Below, piece after piece: positions 37,857 through 47,489 of a stretch of DNA of 64,000 nucleotides. The position numbers were made by a program, and so were the translations under genes. The notes below the pieces were generated by a model, which was given only the letters and a program-made list of their open reading frames with translations, did not search any database and was not told the DNA's origin. The DNA is from Tritrichomonas foetus. Taxonomy: Eukaryota > Parabasalia > Tritrichomonadida > Tritrichomonadidae. How positions within the stretch are numbered: the first letter of the stretch is position 1; every line of letters begins with the position of its first letter. The stretch covers positions 4,277-68,276 of the forward strand of contig MLAK01000100.1 in the NCBI GenBank assembly GCA_001839685.1, read 5' to 3'.

Positions 37857-38630
37857 TTATTCCTGTTGTTTCTGTGGAATCATTTCCAACAGCGCATTTC
37901 GATTATCAGTCAAAGAAATTGGTCTATCCTTCGATTCACTTTGTTTATGGAAGATTGGTGAGAAGAATCCAATTCTCCTATCTCTCGCAGCAAATGGTGA
38001 TGTCGATATTACTGTGAGTAGCTTAGGTGTTGACATTGGACTTGGATCAGCAGCCGTTGTATCATCTATTTCAGGTTTCTCAAACTCAACGTTTTCTAAC
38101 TCTTTCTTTTTCAGGGTCGAATTCCATCTATTTTTTATCGCGTTATCAGACCTATCCTTCATTAGACTCGATATTTTTACCCATTTATTTCCAAACTCGC
38201 GATGCAACTTCCGAAGCATTTCATCCTCCTCTTCTGTCCATGGCGAATGGTTGATTGATGGGTCGAGGTGATTTCTCCATCTCTCACGGCATTGTTTCCC
38301 AATTCTCCCTGGAAGCAACGAGCAGAGGTTCCTCCAGTTCCTCGTGCCGTTTTCTTTGACGTATTGGATAATTATTTCGTCTTCGTGTCGAGTCCAACTT
38401 CCTTTCACAAGATTCGGATTCAACACTTTGTCCCAGCGCTCGGCAATTTGTTGGCCGGTCTTGCCGACAAACGAATCGACCATCTTTGAATAATTCGGGC
38501 GATCTTTCTGCGACATGATTTTGATAAGAAGCTCATCTTCTGCCTTTGTCCACTTCACATTTTTGACGCAGTTGTTTGTCTTGTAGCGAGCTCTAGTGGG
38601 GGCAAGGGCGGGCTCGATTTCTGTGGACAT
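37857..38630 (-). CDS. Three-repeat (R1R2R3) Myb transcription factor
   Basis: 257-residue nuclear DNA-binding protein with three Myb repeats in residues about 22-180. Regular tryptophans: VKWTKAEDELLIKI...RW, then GSWTRHEDEIIIQYVKENGT...W...CRERWRNHL, then SPWTEEEDEMLRKL...W...NRWNSTL. Repeats two and three are the canonical pair; the first is more divergent, as in c-Myb/MYB3R. The short C-terminus is Ser/Pro-rich with no clear activation domain. Trichomonads use many Myb factors for gene control. GGTCA repeats flank this gene on both sides, raising the possibility of autoregulation. The ATG at 38630 is clean. Confidence 0.92.
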   Translation of the reverse strand: MSTEIEPALAPTRARYKTNNCVKNVKWTKAEDELLIKIMSQKDRPNYSKMVDSFVGKTGQQIAERWDKVLNPNLVKGSWTRHEDEIIIQYVKENGTRNWRNLCSLLPGRIGKQCRERWRNHLDPSINHSPWTEEEDEMLRKLHREFGNKWVKISSLMKDRSDNAIKNRWNSTLKKKELENVEFEKPEIDDTTAADPSPMSTPKLLTVISTSPFAARDRRIGFFSPIFHKQSESKDRPISLTDNRNALLEMIPQKQQE

Positions 38631-39464
38631 CAGTTTAACGTCAAATAACGTCCGGTGAAACGGTTTATCCTGTGAAAAAGTTAGGAAAATGCTGTTAACA
38701 GTTTTCTATTAATTGAATAAAAATGAATTAAGCTATCGAAAAAACTATTAAAACTTCTCAAAAAACTTTTTGGTTTTAGAAAAAACCTTTAAAAATTTCT
38801 CTTCAAAATTTTCGTAATTTGTCGGAAAAAACTGTTTCGTTCGATATCATCAAATCATCAACTGTTGAATATAAAATTTGCTAATTCATCTCTCATTCTG
38901 ATAAATGATTGTTAAGAAAAAATAATATCTATTAATAAGAATGTAAATGATTCTAGTCATAACATTTATTAAATGTGAAAATAATTCATTTGATATTAAC
39001 AAAGAATTCTACCGAGATTTATCAAAACATATTCAGATTGTGTATGATTAGTGAATTGTATGATCATTCTAAAGAAAAGTCATATCTTTTTTTCCATATT
39101 TACCAATTATGTTTTTTCTACTTTTGACCTTTATTTGACCTTCACTCCACGTATGCTAATCTCAATGGAAATTGTGTGATTGTCAAATAAGGTTTGAAAA
39201 ATTTGCGTGCTACGTTGTTATTATATTTGGCATATTTTAGAGTTACTATTTTCACTTTTTCATGATTCCAAAAAAATGTGAATAAAAATTGAAATAATAA
39301 TATTTAGAAAATTTATGCCAAGTTTTAGAAACTACTTTCATCTTTACATAATAAGAAAACAAATTCTTCCATTCAGCTTTCCAAGATGTGAATGATGCTA
39401 TAGTTGTTCGGCTAGAAAGTTGCTCAAACAAACTCCTGTCAATTTTATATTCAAAAATCCACAA
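38631..39464. other. Divergent intergenic region between Myb and proteasome genes
   Basis: AT-rich. A plus-strand frame near 38794-38880 (ISLQNFRNLSEKTVSFDIIK, SSTVEYKIC) reads like a decayed coding piece. The GGTCA repeat is at 39123-39142. No gene is supported. Confidence 0.4.
39123..39142 (-). promoter_or_regulatory. Inverted copy of the GGTCA-N6-GGTCA element
   Basis: Plus-strand tttgacctttatttgacctt is the exact reverse complement of the 20-bp unit at 37410-37429. It lies about 490 bp upstream of the Myb start and about 320 bp upstream of the proteasome beta1 start. Confidence 0.45.
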
Positions 39465-40118
39465 ATGACGAATCCAAATGCGCTCGTCGAAATGACAGGA
39501 ACGACTCTTTTCGCGATTAAAACAGCTGACGGCGTCGTATTCGCTGCAGATTCTCGTTCAACAGCCGGTTCTACAGTCGCATGTCGCACATCAAATAAAA
39601 TCACACAAATCAGCTCAAAAGTATTTGTCGCTCGAACAGGATCAACTGCAGATACCCAAGCCCTTGCTAGATATGGTCATTACATCCTGAATGTTTTGAC
39701 CATGAATTCAGAGAGTGAAGTTAAACGACCTGTTCTTGTCGCTTCTCAATACCTTCGTAAAGTCCTTCAGTCAAACAAAGAATATTTATCTGCTTCGCTC
39801 ATTTGCGGTGGTATCGAAGATGATGGAACTCCATCCTTATACGAAATCAATACAAGTGGAATGGCAATCCCACGCGATTTCTGTCTCAATGGAAGTGGAA
39901 GCTCGTATATTTTAGCGTTTTGTGATGAAAAATATAGAGATAATATGACAATGGAGGAAGCCACCAAATTTGCAATCGAGGCTGTCACAAACGCAATTAT
40001 TAGAGATGGAGCATCAGGCGGTTTTGTCAATATCGTTCAAGTCACAAAAGATCAAACTAAGCGATTTGTTGTTATGCCGAAAGACCAACCTTATAACCAT
40101 TCAGTGGTAAAAACATAA
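39465..40118 (+). CDS. PSMB6: 20S proteasome subunit beta type-6 (beta1)
   Basis: 217-residue N-terminal-nucleophile hydrolase subunit of the 20S core, the caspase-like active site. From ATG 39465 a short propeptide (MTNPNALVEMTG) precedes the catalytic Thr13 in G-TTLFAIKTADGVVFAADSR; removal of the propeptide frees it. Beta1 signatures: RTGSTADTQALA, GSGSSYILAFCDEKYRDNMT and RDGASGGFVNIVQVT. The lysine equivalent to Lys33 is in TSNKIT. The propeptide is short compared with animals. An in-frame extension opens only with TTG and is not used here. Confidence 0.95.
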   Translation: MTNPNALVEMTGTTLFAIKTADGVVFAADSRSTAGSTVACRTSNKITQISSKVFVARTGSTADTQALARYGHYILNVLTMNSESEVKRPVLVASQYLRKVLQSNKEYLSASLICGGIEDDGTPSLYEINTSGMAIPRDFCLNGSGSSYILAFCDEKYRDNMTMEEATKFAIEAVTNAIIRDGASGGFVNIVQVTKDQTKRFVVMPKDQPYNHSVVKT

Positions 40119-40221
40119 ATTATTATATGTCAAACCATTTTTAAAAATTGATTAAAGTTATTACTTTCTTTTTGTCTTTCTATATCTGCAATTAAGTTTT
40201 TCCTTCATTTCTTGATAATCA

Positions 40222-40848
40222 TCAAAACAACATCATCTTAACAACAACATCATCTTAACAACATCATCANNNNNNNNNNNNNNNNNNNNNNNNNNNNNNN
40301 NNNNNNNNNNNNNNNNNNNNNNNNNNNNNNNNNNNNNNNNNNNNNNNNNNNNNNNNNNNNNNNNNNNNNNNNNNNNNNNNNNNNNNNNNNNNNNNNNNNN
40401 NNNNNNNNNNNNNNNNNNNNNNNNNNNNNNNNNNNNNNNNNNNNNNNNNNNNNNNNNNNNNNNNNNNNNNNNNNNNNNNNNNNNNNNNNNNNNNNNNNNN
40501 NNNNNNNNNNNNNNNNNNNNNNNNNNNNNNNNNNNNNNNNNNNNNNNNNNNNNNNNNNNNNNNNNNNNNNNNNNNNNNNNNNNNNNNNNNNNNNNNNNNN
40601 NNNNNNNNNNNNNNNNNNNNNNNNNNNNNNNNNNNNNNNNNNNNNNNNNNNNNNNNNNNNNNNNNNNNNNNNNNNNNNNNNNNNNNNNNNNNNNNNNNNN
40701 NNNNNNNNNNNNNNNNNNNNNNNNNNNNNNNNNNNNNNNNNNNNNNNNNNNNNNNNNNNNNNNNNNNNNNNNNNNNNNNNNNNNNNNNNNNNNNNNNNNN
40801 AACATCATCAAAGCAACATCATCAAAGTAACATCATCATAACAACATC
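40222..40848. repeat. Short tandem repeat interrupted by assembly gap (N at 40270-40800)
   Basis: Both edges of the gap carry the same unit family, aacatcatc followed by ttaac, aaagc or aaagt. The gap therefore lies inside a minisatellite, and its true length is unknown. Any open frame spanning the N run is an artefact. Confidence 0.9.
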
Positions 40849-41007
40849 AAGTCAAATGGAAATCAGTCTCAATTCGAGGAATATTCTCAGCTCATGACAG
40901 AAAATTGTAACTAGACGAAAGAAACTCTTGAATGATTAAAGCCATTTGGATCTACTTCTTGCCAGTTCAAGCATCTACCAGATGCTGCTTTAGCCACCAG
41001 ACTTTAA
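40843..41007 (+). pseudogene. Decayed coding relic, C-terminal end of unknown gene
   Basis: One frame reads NIKSNGNQSQFEEYSQLMTE, NCN, TKETLE, then LKPFGSTSCQFKHLPDAALA, TRL and TAA at 41005-41007. Only TAG and TGA interrupt it and there is no frameshift. It begins right at the edge of the gap repeat, so its N-terminal part may be hidden in the gap. The family is not recognised. From 41008 to 41160 nothing is seen. Confidence 0.45.
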
Positions 41008-41160
41008 TGAAAGAATGAATATAAATTACAAATTTTGGTTTTTAATCGCATCGGAATTCCGGCAAAATTTGCTCACAATTACAGCCAAATAAAATGTCTT
41101 TGAGGAAAAAAAAGGAAGAGAGAGATTCAAAATGAGTTTTATATGACGAACATTCATAAT

Positions 41161-41688
41161 TTATTTGTGCTTTTCATTTTTTCCACCACCTGCTTCAGAA
41201 TTTGGATCTTTCGGATATGTATATCTCAAGTTCCATCCATTTTCTCCGTCAGCGTAATAACCTTCATCAACAGCCAGGAACTTGTATCCAAGCGTATTTT
41301 GATACAAAATGTGAGCAGCTCGATTTGTTTCACGAACATTCAAATTGACGTATTCTGCGTGGAAGCACTCTCGGAGTGTGTGGTGGGTATAGCAGAGTAA
41401 TTTTGTGGCGATTCCAAGTTTTCTATATCGTGAATAAACAGCAACCGATGTGATATGGCCGTGAAGTGGAGGAGGAGGCTTCTGATTGCGTCCCTCATCG
41501 TCCATCTTTCCAAGGACGTATCCAAGGACTTTCCCCTTCTTATCTACAGCGACATGGGCGCCTTGTGGAGAAAGTAAATAATGATACATCCAATACCACA
41601 TTTGATAGTTTTCTGGGAGACAGTGAAGATTTGCATTTTGCATCTGAATGACATCGGAAATTTTAACGCGTCGAAGGCTGATCGGCAT
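41161..41688 (-). CDS. NAA10: NatA catalytic subunit, N-alpha-acetyltransferase 10
   Basis: Acetyltransferase that modifies protein N-termini after Met removal, normally with the NAA15 auxiliary subunit at the ribosome. The 175-residue GNAT domain begins MPISLRRVKISDVIQMQNAN and continues LHCLPENYQMWYWMYHYLLS, almost diagnostic for NAA10 (LxCLPENYQMKYYxYH). The acetyl-CoA loop is YRKLGIA. NVRETNRAAHILYQNTLGYK and YYADGENGWNLRY also match. The C-terminal charged tail is short. Divergent from the next gene, with 147 bp between start codons. Confidence 0.95.
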   Translation of the reverse strand: MPISLRRVKISDVIQMQNANLHCLPENYQMWYWMYHYLLSPQGAHVAVDKKGKVLGYVLGKMDDEGRNQKPPPPLHGHITSVAVYSRYRKLGIATKLLCYTHHTLRECFHAEYVNLNVRETNRAAHILYQNTLGYKFLAVDEGYYADGENGWNLRYTYPKDPNSEAGGGKNEKHK

Positions 41689-41835
41689 TTTAGAAACGAA
41701 TTTTTTGTTGAAATACTTTTGAAAAAGGTCAGCTATACTTTGTCAATATGATATATATGCTATTTTCCACATTTTAGAAAATATACAACAAATTATATAT
41801 CATATATTTGTTGCCACACAAGAAATTACATTCAA

Positions 41836-42909
41836 ATGATTCTATTCAACTATTTACTCTATTTTTCACTTTCTCGAGGTCCACGAATCATTCACATCGA
41901 TCCAAATCATGACGGCGATTGTTTTGATAAACCATGCGCTATGAAAACAGCAACCTTAGTTGTTCGGGCAGCAGACACCGTTATCTTTCCAGCAGTTGTC
42001 ATACATCCCAACTCCTATCCATCAGAATTCTCAGATCTATTCATTCAATTGACACTCATGAATACCACGGTTTTATCAAAAGGCACAGTTGTCGATGGGA
42101 AGCTTCTTGCCGGCGAAATGCTTTGGCAGATTACCAGCCATCCAGTTTACACTTGGACTGTTTTTGAAAATTGGACATTTCGTCATTTTTCAAAACCCAT
42201 TGCCAAACGGCAGTACACTTGGTCAACTGGTCCATTTGTGATATTTAAAGACTGTACGTTTGAAGATTGTGATGCTGACTTATTCACAATGAGCGGGGGA
42301 ACCATTATTTTTGAAAATTGCATTTTTAGAAACATTAAAAATGGTCGAATAGTTAAAGCAGTTTCTGAAGTAAGAGCTGACTTCACGGATTGTTCGTTTG
42401 AAAATTGTAATGCACTTTTCTTCCATGGAAGTGATGCTTCTTTCGTGAACTGTCGATTTAATAACATGAATGGCCAAAGGGGTGGTGCTGTTTATGCAGC
42501 TAAGTCTACAATTTATGTGGAAAGATGCCTGTTTATGAATTGTAATGCAGAATTTAATGGTGGTGCAATTTATATTCGAGACTCGCCAAAGAATTTCGAA
42601 TGTGAAGTGAAAAACTCGTGTTTTATCAACACTCATGCGGGAATTAATGGAAGCGCTATTTATGCATATTTATCATATGTTGAGCTTTCAGGAAACTGCT
42701 ATTCAAAAGAAGACGATGTGATGAATTTTGCTGGTGAATTTGTGATTACCAATACAACAGTTGACTCAAAATGTATAGAATGCATGAAAATGCCACCAGC
42801 TGAAGTGATTCCAAATGATTATACGCCAGTGGATACAAACAAGTGGTATCAATTTGATGACTTGAAGTCTGATACGACTATTATCATTGATGATGATGAT
42901 GATTTGTAA
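41836..42909 (+). CDS. Secreted Pmp-like right-handed beta-helix protein
   Basis: 357 residues. A hydrophobic N-terminus (MILFNYLLYFSLSRG) looks like a signal peptide. The core carries degenerate repeats with the FxNCxF and GGA[IV]Y signatures of chlamydial polymorphic membrane protein repeats: FKDCTFEDCDADLF, FENCIFRNI, FTDCSFENCNALFF, FVNCRFNNMNGQRGGAVYAA, CLFMNCNAEFNGGAIYIRD. This predicts a parallel beta-helix. There is no transmembrane anchor; the C-terminus is acidic with a poly-Asp stretch. Trichomonads carry Pmp-like families considered surface or secreted proteins. An adhesin role is conjecture. Confidence 0.75.
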   Translation: MILFNYLLYFSLSRGPRIIHIDPNHDGDCFDKPCAMKTATLVVRAADTVIFPAVVIHPNSYPSEFSDLFIQLTLMNTTVLSKGTVVDGKLLAGEMLWQITSHPVYTWTVFENWTFRHFSKPIAKRQYTWSTGPFVIFKDCTFEDCDADLFTMSGGTIIFENCIFRNIKNGRIVKAVSEVRADFTDCSFENCNALFFHGSDASFVNCRFNNMNGQRGGAVYAAKSTIYVERCLFMNCNAEFNGGAIYIRDSPKNFECEVKNSCFINTHAGINGSAIYAYLSYVELSGNCYSKEDDVMNFAGEFVITNTTVDSKCIECMKMPPAEVIPNDYTPVDTNKWYQFDDLKSDTTIIIDDDDDL

Positions 42910-43340
42910 ATAAATATATTATTTCATGTTTAGCGAATACATTTTTTTGGCGATTTATTTTTCTCGCAGCGAGAATTTCGCTAGAAAGAATCAGAAATGA
43001 ATGGCTGTTGGAAAAAATAAAGGAAAAAGTCTTCATTTTAGATACCTTTTATAATCTGATTCTCCAGAGATGAGGTGATCAGAATCTTAAAGCTAAAGAT
43101 TCGAGAAATAACCTCAAATATGAGCATATGGAATATGAGTATATAGAATATGAACATATGGAATATGAATATATAGAATATGAAAATAATTTATTTGATT
43201 CAATTTCTGAATATTGTGTGTTCTTTGAAGTAAGAGGAGATTATGCAAATTTATCCAAAAGAAGCTTTAAAAGCAAACAGCTTCATCCATCATTCCATCG
43301 AAATTGAATAGTTTACAACAAAGATTTTGATCATATTTCA
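42910..43340. other. Intergenic with a small tandem repeat
   Basis: No gene. It contains the repeat at 43125-43184. The sequence tttgatcatatttca just before the MED31 ATG has initiator-like TCA-T-A. Confidence 0.5.
43125..43184. repeat. Two 30-bp tandem copies built of 15-bp units
   Basis: catatggaatatgagtatat+agaatatgaa is repeated with one change. Each 30-mer is itself two diverged 15-bp units around gaatatga. Confidence 0.85.
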
Positions 43341-43841
43341 ATGTCATCGAGCGACAGCGAACTAAGCGACGGAGATAGCGAGGAATTAATCAGTGGTTCT
43401 GATTCGGATTTGGTATCTGATTCTGAATCTTCAAATAAAGAAGACGAAGAAAAGAAGGAGGAGCCAAAGCAAGAAATCGAAGAACCGAGAGATTTACGCT
43501 TTGAAAAAGAACTAGAATTCGTTCTCTGTCTTGCAAATCCACGATATGTTTTTTCGCTTGCCAGCAAAAACTACTTCGGCGACCCAAATTTCATCAATTA
43601 TCTAAAATACCTTCTTTATTGGTGCCAGCCAGAATATGCAAAATTCGTTCGTTATCCGCAAGCATTACAGTTCCTCAGACTTCTCCAGGATCCAGATTTT
43701 CGCAAATATGTTTCCAATTTTGAAAATATTATTACAATTGAACAGACTCAATTCAAATACTGGGAAGTTTATCAGAGAAACAGATTGGATCTGACTTTGC
43801 CTACTCCAGATTTGAAAAAGCCAGAATCATTTCCAGAATAG
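43341..43841 (+). CDS. MED31: Mediator complex subunit 31 (Soh1)
   Basis: 166-residue subunit of the Mediator middle module, which links transcription factors to RNA polymerase II. After an acidic Ser/Glu-rich N-terminus of about 48 residues comes the conserved MED31 core: RFEKELEFVLCLANPRYVFS, YFGDPNFINYLKYLLYWCQP, EYAKFVRYPQALQFLRLLQD, FRKYVSN. These line up with the human protein nearly gap-free. MED31 is the best-conserved Mediator subunit, so the call is secure. The acidic extension is a lineage-specific feature. ATG 43341, stop TAG 43839-43841. Confidence 0.96.
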   Translation: MSSSDSELSDGDSEELISGSDSDLVSDSESSNKEDEEKKEEPKQEIEEPRDLRFEKELEFVLCLANPRYVFSLASKNYFGDPNFINYLKYLLYWCQPEYAKFVRYPQALQFLRLLQDPDFRKYVSNFENIITIEQTQFKYWEVYQRNRLDLTLPTPDLKKPESFPE

Positions 43842-43997
43842 AATAATTTTTTTGTCATTTCTTTTTTGTATCATCACTTGAATAAATGTATATAAAACTC
43901 GGAATATTTTCAATTGTACACCATCCTAAATAAATAAGTAAAGATCATATATTAATATTAACATATTTTAATTTTTCAACTTTGTAAAACTTTTTTA

Positions 43998-44190
43998 GAT
44001 TTACAATTTGTCGAAAAATTGTCCGATAATGAAGTTTATATCGAAATGAAACACATTATGATAGCTTATCTTGAAACAATTAGTTTATAATGGAAAGTAA
44101 ATCGTATTGTTATAATAGAAGTGATTCAAAAATTCACATATTTTGTACCGATCTTAGAATAATATCAAAGAAGAGATTTTAAGTATGTAC
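43998..44190 (+). pseudogene. Decayed coding relic, unknown protein
   Basis: One plus-strand frame reads DLQFVEKLSDNEVYIEMKHI, MIAYLETISL, then after TAA WKVNRIVIIEVIQKFTYFVP, ILE, TAA, YQRRDFKYVL. It abuts the 3' end of the GH36 gene on the other strand. The family is not recognised. The rest of 43842-44200 is AT-rich 3' flank. Confidence 0.4.
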
Positions 44191-44200
44191 TAATAATAAT

Positions 44201-46441
44201 TTATTCCGAATTCTGTATGGCATTAATTTCATATTGGAATGCTTTAAAGTCGCCTAGGTCTTTTGGAACAGCAATTCCTGCTCTCATCAAAGTTGCACCT
44301 TTAAATACTCTTTCAGGATATAATTCAGCGATTTCATAATTCTTTTCAGGGTCTAATCCATCAAGTTTTATTATAATTTCGGGTGCATTTGGTCTGATCA
44401 TAATTTTCACAATATTCAATAGAGCTTTAGATTTATCATCATTCACAAACATCCATGCACAACAATAATGACTTTCAAATGGTGACATAAGTCGATATAA
44501 ATCACCATGATTTATTAATTGATAATATTTATGATAATCTTTAACTTGTTGAATAATTTCATCTTTATCAGATTGGTTTAGTTTTGTTACATCTAGTTCA
44601 TAACCAAAAGTACCAGACATAGCAACAACAGCCCTAGTTTTAATAGATGTTTCTCTTTTTGTTTGATGATTAGGAGAAACCGAAACATGAGCACCAATAG
44701 CAGAAATCGGATATGCTAATGAAGTACCAAATTGGATTTTTAGTCTCTCAATTGGATCAGTATCATCAGATGCCCAAAACTGTGGGGAGTAATATAACAT
44801 TCCAAGATCAAAACGTCCTCCACCGCCGCTGCATCCTTCGATTAATAAATGTGGGAAAGTTGTTGTTATTCGTTCCAATAAATCATAAACACCAAGAATG
44901 TAACGATGGAAAATTTCAGCTTGCTGTTCAGGAGGTAATTCAGCTGCATATAAATCAGTAATATGACGATTCATATCCCATTTAATATATTCAATATTTG
45001 ACGAATTTAGAATTGAGCACATTTGTTCAAAAATATTGTCGATTACTGCTTTATTTGTGAAATACAGAACAAGTTGTCTTCGAGAAAGCAATGGTTCGCG
45101 ATCAGGAATTCTCATGGCATATTCAGGATGTGCCTTAAACAATTCTGAGTCTTCTGAAATCATTTCTGGTTCAAACCAGAGTCCAAATTTCATATTAAGT
45201 GCATTAATTTTGTTAACAAGATCAGTCATTCCATTTTTAATTTTATTCGGATTAACAAACCAATCACCAAGTGAAGAACTATCATTATCACGATGACCAA
45301 ACCATCCATCATCAAGTACAAATAATTCAATTCCAAGTTTAGATGCTTCTTCTGCAATTTTTACAATTTTTTCATCATCAAAGTCAAAATAAGCAGCTTC
45401 CCAAGAATTAATTAAAACTGGTCTTTGTTTCTTCTTCCATTCACTTTGCATAATATGATCGATTGTGAAATGATGCATTTTTCTGGAGAGTTCACCGAAT
45501 CCATTCTTACTAAAAACGATAAGAGCTTCAGGAGTTGTAAAAGTTTCTCCAGAATTTACTAAAAATCGGAATTGGTTTGGATTTATTCCAATTGTAACTC
45601 GAGTTTGTTCAGATTGATCAACTTCAGCTTCAATAGCAAAGTTTCCTGAGTAAACCAAAGTCATTCCAATAACATTTCCATTTTTTTCATCAGCTTTCTT
45701 TGATGATAGAAGAACAAATGGATTATGCTGGTGTGAGGAAGCCCCGCGAAAAGAATCAATTACTATTTTTCCACGTTTTAAAGGTGTTGTTTCAATATTT
45801 CGTTCACTTTCAGCTCTTGCATAAAGTGTTGTAATGTCGTAATCCATATCATGGAAATCTAAACAAGCTGACATGGCTTTGGTCAAAGTAAATGTGTAAG
45901 GTGATTCATTTTTAATTGTTGTCCATCGAGAAATGACATCTTTCTCTTCAAAAACAGCATAATAAAGATGAACAGTCGCATTAAAAAAGTCATCGAATAG
46001 CTCGATATCAAGAAGATCAATATTTTCTGATTTTGAATGAGGAAGACCAGAAATTGTCGGTTTTGGAATATTGTTTTGAATATTGTGTGATTTATATTTT
46101 AACCGAAGTGATGAAATGCCTCTATGATTATATCCTGATAAACAAGTAATTCTAAAATCACCAGTTCCATATGAAGGATATTCCTGAAGAATTTCATTCA
46201 ATGTAAATGTAGTAAAATTAAATCCATATTCATAAGGATTAGGATCAAAATCTTTCAAGAAATATTTATTTAAATAATCAACTTCACTTGAAATTCGTTC
46301 ACCATAATACAAATGGATTAAATAATCTGAAGGTCCAATAAAAATTTGATACGATGATGTTTTCGTATCGAGTGAAAATACTTTAGATTCAGTGTTATAT
46401 TTGATGGATGACAATGAAATCTGTATAAATAAAAGGAACAT
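44201..46441 (-). CDS. Secreted GH36 alpha-galactosidase
   Basis: 746-residue retaining alpha-galactosidase of the bacterial GH36 type, cleaving terminal alpha-galactosyl units from oligosaccharides and glycoconjugates. A hydrophobic start (MFLLFIQISLSSI) suggests secretion. Order: N-terminal beta-supersandwich, catalytic barrel at about 335-655, C-terminal beta domain. Motifs: LINSWEAAYFDFDDEKI, LFVLDDGWFG, FGLWFEPEMI, nucleophile Asp489 in IKWDMNR, EGCSGGGGRFDLGMLYY and acid/base Asp within WASDDTDP (559-562). Length and motif order match Firmicutes AgaA/RafA enzymes, so bacterial origin by lateral transfer is likely. Base composition is host-like. Probably used to feed on mucosal glycans. 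Confidence 0.93.
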   Translation of the reverse strand: MFLLFIQISLSSIKYNTESKVFSLDTKTSSYQIFIGPSDYLIHLYYGERISSEVDYLNKYFLKDFDPNPYEYGFNFTTFTLNEILQEYPSYGTGDFRITCLSGYNHRGISSLRLKYKSHNIQNNIPKPTISGLPHSKSENIDLLDIELFDDFFNATVHLYYAVFEEKDVISRWTTIKNESPYTFTLTKAMSACLDFHDMDYDITTLYARAESERNIETTPLKRGKIVIDSFRGASSHQHNPFVLLSSKKADEKNGNVIGMTLVYSGNFAIEAEVDQSEQTRVTIGINPNQFRFLVNSGETFTTPEALIVFSKNGFGELSRKMHHFTIDHIMQSEWKKKQRPVLINSWEAAYFDFDDEKIVKIAEEASKLGIELFVLDDGWFGHRDNDSSSLGDWFVNPNKIKNGMTDLVNKINALNMKFGLWFEPEMISEDSELFKAHPEYAMRIPDREPLLSRRQLVLYFTNKAVIDNIFEQMCSILNSSNIEYIKWDMNRHITDLYAAELPPEQQAEIFHRYILGVYDLLERITTTFPHLLIEGCSGGGGRFDLGMLYYSPQFWASDDTDPIERLKIQFGTSLAYPISAIGAHVSVSPNHQTKRETSIKTRAVVAMSGTFGYELDVTKLNQSDKDEIIQQVKDYHKYYQLINHGDLYRLMSPFESHYCCAWMFVNDDKSKALLNIVKIMIRPNAPEIIIKLDGLDPEKNYEIAELYPERVFKGATLMRAGIAVPKDLGDFKAFQYEINAIQNSE

Positions 46442-46727
46442 TTCTCACTTGCAAATTTTCGTATATTTGTATTCAATTTCTCACTTGCAAAGTTTTTTTC
46501 TTTCAAAAATGTTGATTGCCATAATGTGATGGGATAACTACAATCATAATGTTCTTCTTTTTGAAATTCCCAATGAATACTAGTGCATTTTATAATAAAA
46601 TATATGTTCAGCTATGATATACTTTTTGATTGATTAGAATTCTAGAATAAAAAAACTCTCATAATTATCATTTTTTTGATTAAACAAAATAGAAATGTGA
46701 GTTTTAAATAAATTTAATAAAAAATGA

Positions 46728-47489
46728 TTATTTTGAGAGCCAATCGGCGTTGTCACGACACCATAGGGCTAAGAAATTACTTACATAGTAAACTTGCTGG
46801 TTTCCGATTTTTGCATAACTCACTTCCGTTTTCTGTGTGTTTGATTGAATATAGTTTTGAACATAATCATCAACAGAATCTGTTTGTTCTATTGCCAATT
46901 TCTGAGGAACTGAACAATTCACCAAATTAACTTTCTTTTGAACTTGGAGACACTTTTCATTAATTTTTGATTTAAGTTGGGACACGCGCTCTCTAATTTC
47001 ATAAATTGATCGATCATCAGAACACAGGCACATTTCACGGCAAATATCCAAAGCAACAGCTTTATTGCTTCTTAATTCTGTCATTAAGTCTTTAAACGAT
47101 TGATCAAAATTAGCACGAATATTTACATTTTGAGAACGAATTGCCGCTGTTTGCTTTTTCAATGCATTAATGGATTCAACTTCAAAAAGTGGTGATTCCT
47201 TAATTTTAGCAATTGAAATATTTTTTTCCATTGTCTTTTTGAGGATTGTTTCTTCACAAGTTCGAGTTAGTTGTTGAAGTGCTTTTTCAGTCTTTTCCTT
47301 TTCTGCAATTAATTCTTCTTTGTGTTTTTTGATCGATTCTTCTGATTTCTTTTTGAATGCAATCAATTCTTCATTCATTCCTTTATATTTTTCAATTACT
47401 GCTCGATGTTGGTTAATTTTGTTATCTAACTTTTGAGCCAGTTCCTCTTTTATTGGAAGGGTGGCGTTCATTGGGACATTTTCATTCAT
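46728..47489 (-). CDS. Coiled-coil protein, unknown function
   Basis: 253 residues. About residues 10-100 are highly charged K/E heptads (NKINQHRAVIEKYKGMNEEL, KKHKEELIAEKEKTEKALQQ), clearly a coiled coil. The second half is mixed, with two more helices and a terminal region ending LALWCRDNADWLSK. No enzymatic or zinc motif. The ATG at 47489 is clean. Possibly a structural or cytoskeletal component. The family is not recognised. Confidence 0.75.
   Translation of the reverse strand: MNENVPMNATLPIKEELAQKLDNKINQHRAVIEKYKGMNEELIAFKKKSEESIKKHKEELIAEKEKTEKALQQLTRTCEETILKKTMEKNISIAKIKESPLFEVESINALKKQTAAIRSQNVNIRANFDQSFKDLMTELRSNKAVALDICREMCLCSDDRSIYEIRERVSQLKSKINEKCLQVQKKVNLVNCSVPQKLAIEQTDSVDDYVQNYIQSNTQKTEVSYAKIGNQQVYYVSNFLALWCRDNADWLSK

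Noticed and set aside
40233..40811. Open frame across the N run
   Set aside because: Made of unknown bases; the same applies to 51906-52142.
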